DNA from: Aquilaria yunnanensis
Lineage: Eukaryota; Streptophyta; Magnoliopsida; Malvales; Thymelaeaceae
Assembly (NCBI GenBank): GCA_039654915.1
Contig: CM077593.1
Location: 38,720,501 to 38,784,500 of the forward strand
Length of the DNA: 64,000 nucleotides
Direction: 5' to 3'
Position 1 is the stretch's first letter. Each line of letters starts with the position of its first letter. The notes beneath the pieces were generated by a model. That model made no database searches. It worked only from the letters and a program-made list of their open reading frames with translations, and was not told the DNA's origin. Shown here piece after piece: positions 56,297-64,000 of the stretch. The translations under genes and the position numbers were made by a program.

Positions 56297-57838
56297 GGTT
56301 ATCTACAACAGTAAATATGCAGTGTAAGAGTCATGTATTTTAATTCATTTAATAAGGACTTTTATTAAATGATACTCCCACTATTTTCCTCAAAATAATA
56401 ACCCTCGATATTATTTCGGAACACCTCAGCGCTAAGGTATTCCAGTGGGCGAAGATCCATATTTGACCACAACCTGAGTCAGCTTTGGCTTGTCTCTCAA
56501 GTTAGAGTTATTTAGGTAGTCAACTCCTTGCCAATTGCATCTTATGCAACTCTTGGATAATTGGGTGAACAACACTTGTCCAAGCTCATCTCATGAGCTT
56601 AAGCCCAACTATATGCCTCTAAGTCCCTAATCCTATTAGGATGACTTAGTTAAGTCGGACCCAAAGTTAGCAATTTGGATATCACTATTATCCCATCGCG
56701 CCTTACCAAGATGAACATAGGTGCTTTGCTTTGGCAAACCCACCTAATGTTGATCAAAGTCTTGACGAGTGCCAACATTTGGAAGGCATCACATTTAATG
56801 ACTTAATATTTGTTTGAGGGATTTTTCGTTTGATCTCACCAATTTGTTATCTCCGGTTGTCTTATACATGCATCACATAGAAATATAAGGCATGCATCTC
56901 ATGCGTACAAGAAAGCAAACGTGACATGGTTATAGCCAAAACTATGCGATATTCTCAAGCCAATGAGAATATCATAAAATCCTAAGAAAAAAAAAGAGTC
57001 TTCACAAGCTCCTTCTCTTCCTTTCTTTGTTGCCCTTTTGTTGTCACCTCCTTGGACATACCACCTTGGATGATCCTTGAACATACCACCTTGGATGATC
57101 CCATAATGCACCATTACATCAATAATAGAAACCTCGAGTTACATGCGAGGGGAGTAAGGTGAGAAGAGAATGTACAATGAGAGTGATAAGAAAAGGCACG
57201 ACTCGCAGGCTGTATTTACAAGTACAACCAATCAAGGGCTATAACCATGCACCATGCTTCAAACACCAATCAGCATATCATGTCAAATCTCATTCAACAA
57301 AGATGCATGCCAATTTTCGTGCGTTGATTAACCAGTTTTTATTTATGCGGCGCTTCACATACGGTGGACCCGCTGGCTGGTCAGCAGGCGGTGGTTCTGC
57401 TGACCGGTCAACAGACGGGGTCAAGGGGGGCCACCCTTGCGGGGGTTGCGAGGGGGGTAACGCCCCCCCGGCGCAAAAAATTGTCTTACAATTGCTTTGC
57501 CCAAGATCTTCTATTTCGAGCAAGTAGGCACCCGAGACTTCTCCATTCGAGACACCAAAAGTACCTTACTTTCGATGCCCGAATAGGCCGAATCCGAACA
57601 AAGCTAGGGTTTTTGCAACTATTACAAGAATCCTAATCTATATAGGTGTCTCATACCAATCAATTTCGGGTTAATCTCATTAACCAATTTGTGTCGTTTC
57701 TTCATATATCTCATACGTTCATTACAAGTTCCAGTTTCATGCATCATGAATCAATCTAATGAATCATGGCCGAAAAGCAACCGAACACATAACATCATGC
57801 GATTCAATACTCAATCCCGATTTAGGGTTTCACCAGTA
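56297..57838 (-). other. Leader of copia element E (noncoding)
   Basis: About 1.5 kb between PBS and gag. It holds two copies of a CATACCACCTTGGATGATCC repeat (57057 and 57082), an inverted repeat GGTCAGCAG/CTGCTGACC (57379-57387, 57397-57405) and a block of G-runs followed by a C-run (57417-57469). No supported gene. Confidence 0.7.
57379..57469. repeat. Stem-forming and G-rich block in the E leader
   Basis: A 9-bp perfect stem with 9-nt loop is followed on the plus strand by G-runs at 57417, 57425, 57441 and 57452 and by seven C at 57463-57469. On the element's sense strand this is a G7 run pairing with a C6 run across five bases. G-quadruplex on the plus strand is possible. Confidence 0.65.
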
Positions 57839-57850
57839 GCTCTAATACCA
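57839..57850 (-). promoter_or_regulatory. Primer-binding site of copia element E
   Basis: The minus strand reads TGGTATTAGAGC, one mismatch from the TGGTATCAGAGC initiator-Met tRNA site usual in plant copia elements, four bases from the LTR. Confidence 0.88.
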
Positions 57851-57854
57851 CTAT

Positions 57855-59268
57855 TGGGTTTCGGGAGCCAAACAGCACAGTGAAATTTAACCGAAACCCT
57901 CCAGGATCCAAGTGAAATGGGGTAAACCAGGTGTTCAAAAATTTTCAAACCTAATTTTCAATTAAGGTCTCTCACTCAACTATAGAGTCGAATCACAAAA
58001 TCGGAATAGTTGACGTGTTCAAGGTCTCTATGCTATCCACACGAGCCTCTCGGGATCACCACGCTTCCACCACGTCCCGGTAGATGCATTTCTCTTACGC
58101 TCGCAGTGCTAGCTTGCGTCCTGCAAGGAATTGCAAGAGAAGAGTGCGGCTGTCCTTTTGGGAGGCTAGGGCAAGGAGACCTGCGAATTTCTCACTAAAA
58201 ATTGTATTTATAGTGAGACTCAACTTCCAGGCCTAATGGGTTTCAAAGCCCTCATCCAATTAGGCTTTAATTTTGGGCTTAATAATGGCCCAACTCTTGG
58301 GCCCATTATTAATACGAAATGAAAGTGAAACCATAACCCAAATAATTAGCCCATGTACTCTAATGATCCAAAGAGCTCTTTGTGTGCGACCCAATAGGCT
58401 CTTGCCATGTTGGCAGTGATCATGAATCACATTTATGATCATAAGCAATGAGCAGTGTCTAGAAACACATCATTGCTACCCAAGTAACAAGATTGTCGGT
58501 GATTCGACTAAACCTTTATGATCATCACCGATATATGCCATTGTCCCTTTGTCCAAGATATCAGGACTAAGCACGAGACACGGAATGTGTCACTCTCGTA
58601 TAGCCCAATCTTTGGTTTCTTGATTACCGAGTAGACTAACTTAAGCTGATGACATTGATATCGTATATCAACTCATCCGAGCATGGCCATGCATTTTCTA
58701 AGTCTCACCCTATCAAGGGGCCCGAAGATATCACTCCCGTTACATAGGAGGGACAAATTCCATCTTTATCATACAAATCCCTCTACATGATATGTGACAT
58801 ACCCAATGACCTCCTTCAAGTTCACTCAGTTACGAGCAACAAAGGAAAGTATCAAAGTATGTGACTCACATGTAGGGAACCTTGATGATCTTAGGTCGAA
58901 GGACTACATATACCATGATCACTATGAGAATCACTTATGACACTCATATAACGATCCATGAAGTGTTCTCATGGTGGGCCAATCCAGTACACAAGTTCTC
59001 CAACTTGTACCCATATGTAGACTACATATCTCATATTAGTCTCCACATATGCTAGTCGTTATGTATTATTGCAACCCGCCCCACAATGATACTAGACTAG
59101 GGACATTTAAGAATATCATTATTCTAGGGTTACAATTATGTTTATTACATTACGCAGAAACAAAACAACGAACATAATTGCTAGATTAATGCCTTAATAA
59201 AATATCATGACTCAATGTGCAAAAAATACAATCTTCTCATGATTGGCTTTTTGGGCACAACACTAACA
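57855..59268 (-). repeat. 5' LTR of copia element E (1414 bp)
   Basis: The minus strand begins TGTTAGTGTTGTGCCC and ends GAAACCCA. It matches F over nearly its full length in opposite orientation. Confidence 0.92.
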
Positions 59269-61404
59269 TGATGTTCGTGATCTTAAAGCATCAATTTAGT
59301 TATAATCTAAAGGCTTAAGATCATTTTACTTGTTGCTCAAGTCATTTAGTTCACAAAGTGTTTGATGTATGTTCTTAATGGTTTGAGAGAGATTTTCTAA
59401 TGGTTTTAATGAATTTTCAAATTATGGCACTGCATTGGGATGAGTTGGAGCATATAGATTTCCAACCGGTTTGTGTCATTTGAGGCATAGTTTGTTCATG
59501 AGGCTTCCATCGATCAAGTGATCATCTTCCAGCCACACTTTGACTATTTATGGTCTGAAGGGGTTATGCATGTTTGTGTGTACCTCCCACATTTGCGTCG
59601 ATGACACAAGTTTGGGAGTTCTATGATAATTAAGCCTTTAGGTGTTTGTGTTCTGAGATCCTCTACAGTCAACTAGTTGTGTGGATAGCTACTCTTAGGT
59701 ACAGCTCGTTCCTTCTATCATTCCAGTTGTTGTCCACTATGTGGCCATGGTTCATTTTTCTCACTAAGTGCCTCTATTGCCAGCCGCTTGCCGATGTTGT
59801 TACTATGGAGTAGTCGCTTCTATTACATGCCATTCTCATCAATAAGCTAGTCAACATTGGTCATGTAATCCTACAAATGATCGTGAGGGCTATCCATCAT
59901 CTGACTCTGCTTATGGTCTTTTACTTAGATGATTTTGGAGCTCATGATTCCGCAACATGTCATTTTTCCCAGTGGTGCATTCTAAATTTTCATCCCACGA
60001 CACGTATGTAAGGATAATGATGCCAAGGAGGATGCCCTAGCTGATGTCATACCTGATCTCGCTATTGTCTAGAGTGATTACTTGAATCATGATTGTATTT
60101 GTTTCAATCATGGATATTGCTATTGCTTTCAATTTTCAATAGTTATTCTGTTTTAGCCTTTATTTTTGCTTATGCCATTTATCATATTTTGTGATTGGTT
60201 ATCTTTCCTATTTTCAGGGAAGCCTTCAACTTTCAATCTAATGCTCAATCAAGAATCCCTTTTTATGGAACTTTTGGAATGCCGAGTTGCACAACAAACA
60301 ACTGATTTTTCTTTTCGTGAGTGGAATTAGTTTCTATCACTCTTCTTTTACTTTATTTTTCACGTTAGTACATTGAGGGCAATGCGCAATTTAAGTGTGG
60401 GAGACTGGGTTTTATTTTAGCCCTTATTTGTTTTGTTTATTCCCTAAAATATTTTTCTAGGGTTCTTCTAAAAAATTTTAACTTCTTTTTGCAGCTTAAC
60501 TATTTTGTATCATCCTATTCAACATGTTCTTGTTATTAAATAATGATTGTTAATGTAATGTCTTGAGTCCTTAACTTGAAGACTAAGTGATTCTTGAAAT
60601 GTTTTTGCAATTTATTATCAAGCTCATGGAAGATGGCCTCTAGAAGCTATTTTAGCATCAATTTTTAGTCTTTAGTACACTGTTCAAAGAATGCTAAGTT
60701 TTGAGATTCTATGTTCGATGAGTGGTAAAGTTTGGTTGATGGATTTGTAGTTGATTGTTGAATGAAATAATCAATAAAGTGTGATATGGATAAATGCTAC
60801 TCTACTGTTTTTAGTGTTGAAGTAGCTTGGGGTCTTCTCCAAAGACAAGAGTCGATCACAACTCAAAAAGATGCTAAGACCATGAGTATGATCAAGGATC
60901 ATTTTGGATTGTATTGAGAATTAACTTGGGTATAGATAGAGCTTTTGTAATGTACACTTGTTATTAAAGTTTTTGGCATATGAAGAGAATCAAATTGAAA
61001 AAGAAAAAACAAGTTCAATTAATTACCGAATCCATGGCTTTGTGGTTTGAAAGGTTGTGCATAGTGAGCTTCAGCTTAGTGTGGTTTGCACTTTTTACTT
61101 TGCATAAAAATTTGATGTTCTTCCTTTAGCTTTGAAAGATATGGGTTGCTAGCTTGAGGATGAATTGTTCCCTTTATTTTTATTTTTTTGAAAAGTGTTA
61201 GGTTGAAGGTTTTGCATGCATGGTAGTCTTGTTAATTTCTCAAAACCCTTAAAGTCTCAATTCTCTCTATGGCTCTTTTGCCAAAGAATATGATTCAATA
61301 ATTCTTATGATTCATCAGTTTTAACATTTTAATTTCTCTTGTTTAGATTTTTCTCTTGAGTTTTCACTTGAGGGCAAGCAAAAGTTCAAATGTGGGGGAA
61401 AATA
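59269..61404 (+). mobile_element. Decayed 3' internal region of an Athila-like element
   Basis: No open frame of note. Two signatures typical of the end of Athila-like internal regions are seen: CATTGAGGGCAATG with TTTAAGTGTGGGAG at 60372-60405, and CTTGAGGGCAAGCAAAAGTTC with TGTGGGGGAAAATA at 61368-61404. The assignment is inference from these motifs; the coding part is too decayed for me to read. Confidence 0.4.
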
Positions 61405-62708
61405 TGATATGCTTTTCTTTATGCTTTTCCCTTGTATTTGCTTGTTTTTTTTATGTGTTCAAGCTAGGATATGGTGCTTAATTGGTTCATATTTTATTTT
61501 CAGGTTATATTTCAACTTTATTTGGGTTAGGAAGGATTTATGCAAAATTTTGGAGCTAAATGGCAAGTTTTGGCAAAGTTTGGAGTAGGCACACCTTACA
61601 ACATGCCTTACTACACGGTCGTGTCTGAGTTACATGCCCATGTTCCAAACCATGTTATATTTTGTGAGATTTTAAGTTCTAGAGGTGTTACACAGCCTTG
61701 AACATGGCCATGTACCAAACCGTGTTTGTATATTTTTAGGGTTTTTCAGGTTACTTGGTGAGAAGGGAATAGAGAGTGGGGAGATGCGAAGACATACATA
61801 AAAAAAAAAAAAAAAGAAAGAGTTTTCAAGGAGAAAGGTTGCTGCAAAGTAATTTTGATGATCAACACCATTTCATGCACACTGAATGAAGGATTCCTTG
61901 GAAGAGAAGCAATTTGGAGATGGAGACTTCTTTTATTAGTTTATCTTTGATTCTGCTGTATTTATTTTACGGCACTATGAGCTAAATTGTCCTACTCATA
62001 CTTAGAATAAATGAACCCTAGGATGATTTTGTGGTTGTGATTACTTTCTGATTAAATATGTTTATGCTTTTCTTGCGATCTATCTAATGTTCTTTGATGT
62101 GTTGATTAATAGTAGTTAGCCGATTAACTCAATGTGGGATGATGAACATGCAATAAATAGTATTTGGTATATTTGTTTTGGATCACCATTGGATAGAAGA
62201 AATGTTATCATAACCCGGAGTAATAGGTACGATATAATACCTCCGGACTAAGATGAAACCTAGTAGTGTATCATAGGTGTAGTAATGGATTCTTAGAAAG
62301 TGTGGTAGGCCTACTCTCCTTATTGGTGACTTAAGAATAGTGATTAGTGTAATGAGAATAATAAGGAGCTAATCTAATTTAGGTAGTACTCTATTGTCCA
62401 AGTTAATGACAATTATGTTAAATTGAAGTAAAACCACACAAGGGATTTCTAGGGAGATTCAATTATAAGTGTGAGGTTTCTTATGTTGAATGTATGAATT
62501 ATTTTTCTATTGCAGCAGTTAGTTGTTAATTATTTTTACTGCATTGGTTTAGTTTAGCTAATTTTTACTTAGTTAGTTAAACAACTTTTTAATTGTCAAT
62601 TGGATAATAGAGAAAGGTTAAGTATGGTAGGCAACCTCCATTCTTTGGGAAAAACAATTTTGGTACTTGCCACTGCTATACTTTGATGATTGGTGTACTT
62701 GCCTATGA
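61405..62708 (+). repeat. Probable Athila-like 3' LTR
   Basis: It starts TGATATGC right after the purine tract and contains the ACACGGTCGTGT and CATGGCCATGT type blocks and the ATGAGCTAAAT..ATGAACCCTAGG block common in such LTRs. The end near GTACTTGCCTATGA is approximate. No PBS follows, so it is a 3' LTR. A run of about 16 A lies near 61800. Confidence 0.45.
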
Positions 62709-62879
62709 GTTTAGATATTTTCTAGTGTAGAGACATTTGACACATCCACTTTAATTATTAGTGTAATGAGAAAGGTTTGTGTGAACTACGAACACACCAA
62801 ATTTCCAAAATTTATAAATACACCTTGCCATGTAGCATATCACAAAAGCATCCTACTCTATTATTATTAATGGTTATAA

Positions 62880-64000
62880 CACTTGTTGGTTCTTCCTACT
62901 ACAAACATCCATTAGATCAACCCTTAGTGTCCTTGTGTATTCATTCATTTTGCAGAGGCATTTTTCAATTATCTGTCTGATCTTTAATCATCCAACACCT
63001 TTATGGGTCAAAGTCACCTTATGATCAATCACCTATTCTTTGCAAATGACTATCGCATTTTCTATGATTCATCAATTAATTAGCTTTAGGATATTCTTGA
63101 ACTATACTCAATTATAGTTGGTTAATAGGTTAATTTCTAAAAGTCTAAATGGATATTTAGTAGACACATCCCTAAATCCACTAGAACAAGGTTTTTTCAG
63201 GTGCTTCTTTTCTCAAATAACAATGGTTTCCTTAATTACTTAGAGGTCTCTTTCTTGCTAGACATGTCCAAACCTTTTTCTTACTATTTTATAGCAAACA
63301 AAATAAAGAAGAATTTTGGATTGGAAATAAAATTGACTAAACAATGTTGGACAGGTTATGTGTGATTTAATAAACTCTTACTTCTGTCCTAGTTTATATT
63401 ATGTCATTATTCAAAGTGGAATTGCAAAAGTATCATTCGTTTTTAGTGGTTTGGGTCTCACTTTTGTAAATGTCTTCATGAAACAATGATGGGTGTTTAT
63501 GCTTTCAAAAGTTATTTTGTGGATTAGGAATTAAGGATATGAAACTATTCAACCAAGACATACTAGTAGAACTTTTCAAAAGATATTTGCTTAAGGTTAA
63601 GGAAAACTTGTGTGTCACATTTTCATGGCTAGATATCAATCAGCCAATTGAATATATGGAGTGTTAAATGCCCTGATAATTCTTCCCCTATTTGGATGGC
63701 CCTTTTGTTTGAGAGATAACTTATTACCAAGAATCATGGATGGATCATATGTAGCAGCCAGTTGACTAGAGTTTCAGATGACCCATGGATCCAAATGTCT
63801 CTCCCAATTGGCTTAGGAATCTTGCTCTACACTGCCCTGCTTGACACCTAGTAAAAGTAGTTGACTTTGTTCTTTATGATGGTAGGACTTTAAATCTTTC
63901 CCTACCTCACAGGTTGTTTTCAACTAAATTTGTGAAGCAACATATGTTTACAAACCATGAAATCATTCATTGAGATGCTTCAAATTTAAAGAAAAGTTAC
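62880..64000 (+). pseudogene. Decayed L1-type LINE reverse transcriptase remnant
   Basis: With frameshifts and stops ignored, the plus strand reads in the order of plant LINE RTs. FIHFAEAFF stands for the usual ILCAE block, INHLFFANDYRIF (63028-63065) for SHLFFADD, and LELYSIIVG/VNF/KS for the LxxY-SGQ-VNF-KS block. NYLEVS follows for YLG-P, then IKDMKLFNQDILVE (about 63530) for the GGLG-IRDLRLFNQALLAK block, and DDPWI near 63780. The catalytic pair reads ND instead of DD. It continues past the window edge. 62709-62879 shows nothing recognisable. Confidence 0.6.

Larger units (their letters stand above)
51536..59268 (-). mobile_element. Ty1/copia element E, 3' LTR truncated
   Basis: Minus strand: 5' LTR 57855-59268, PBS 57839-57850, leader, gag, protease, integrase, RT, RNase H, purine tract at 52334-52344, 3' LTR 51536-52333. 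The 3' LTR lacks its last 566 bp (equivalent to 57855-58420) and an internal stretch of about 50 bp. Domain order PR-INT-RT-RH and TNT1-94-like motifs fix the superfamily; the lineage is not determined. Because the left end is truncated no target duplication can be checked. Confidence 0.92.

Noticed and set aside
62777..62980. 67-codon ORF as a small gene
   Set aside because: The LINE-like motifs run in a different frame, so this ORF is incidental.

Overview
The window looks like intergenic, transposon-packed DNA from a flowering plant. I see no convincing host gene, rRNA, tRNA or CRISPR. Almost every base can be assigned to nested LTR retrotransposons plus one LINE remnant. I cannot name the species.

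The dominant family is a Ty3/gypsy element of the Tat lineage. Its gag-pol is on the minus strand and carries a second RNase H between the gypsy RNase H and the integrase. The family also has an additional gene (aORF) on the opposite strand, between the integrase end and the 3' LTR. The aORF has its own TATA box, four exons and three introns whose phases (1,1,0) are the same in three diverged copies. It encodes about 700-730 residues: a domain like the plant 'putative gypsy type transposon' family (PF04195), a basic patch, and a C-terminal coiled coil. A row of seven hairpin-forming repeats separates the two convergent transcription units. Copies are: A (1-12421, left end outside the window), B (17257-25833, aORF deleted), C (28597-39741, complete, nearly intact, youngest), G (13717-41508, old, split by insertions), D (40706-49224, sharing one LTR with G) and K (solo LTR, 50494-51359).

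Layout: A inserted into a Ty1/copia LTR (F, to 13716) that lies in the pol of G. A solo LTR (J, 2154-4666) sits inside aORF intron 3 of A. G pol (13717-16689) is followed by solo LTR H (16690-27824), itself interrupted by B. G gag-protease resumes at 27830-28596, is interrupted by C, and ends at 39747-40705 against the LTR at 40706-41508. D runs from that LTR to 49224, where LTR I (same family as H, opposite orientation) begins; K is inserted in I. At about 51535 I is joined to a Ty1/copia element E (to 59268). The last 4.7 kb holds the 3' end of an old Athila-like element (59269-62708) and a decayed L1-type LINE (about 62880-64000).

Five insertions show 5-bp target duplications that I read directly: J (gtact), H (cgaag), B (catat), C (cttcc) and K (atagt). 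The implied order is G/D oldest, then F, H and I, then A, B, E, then J, C and K. Gag-pol and aORF copies carry only a few stops each; several are CGA-to-TGA or CAG-to-TAG changes, as expected from methylated DNA. The most interesting system is the spliced antisense aORF unit and its relation to the hairpin array and to gag-pol.
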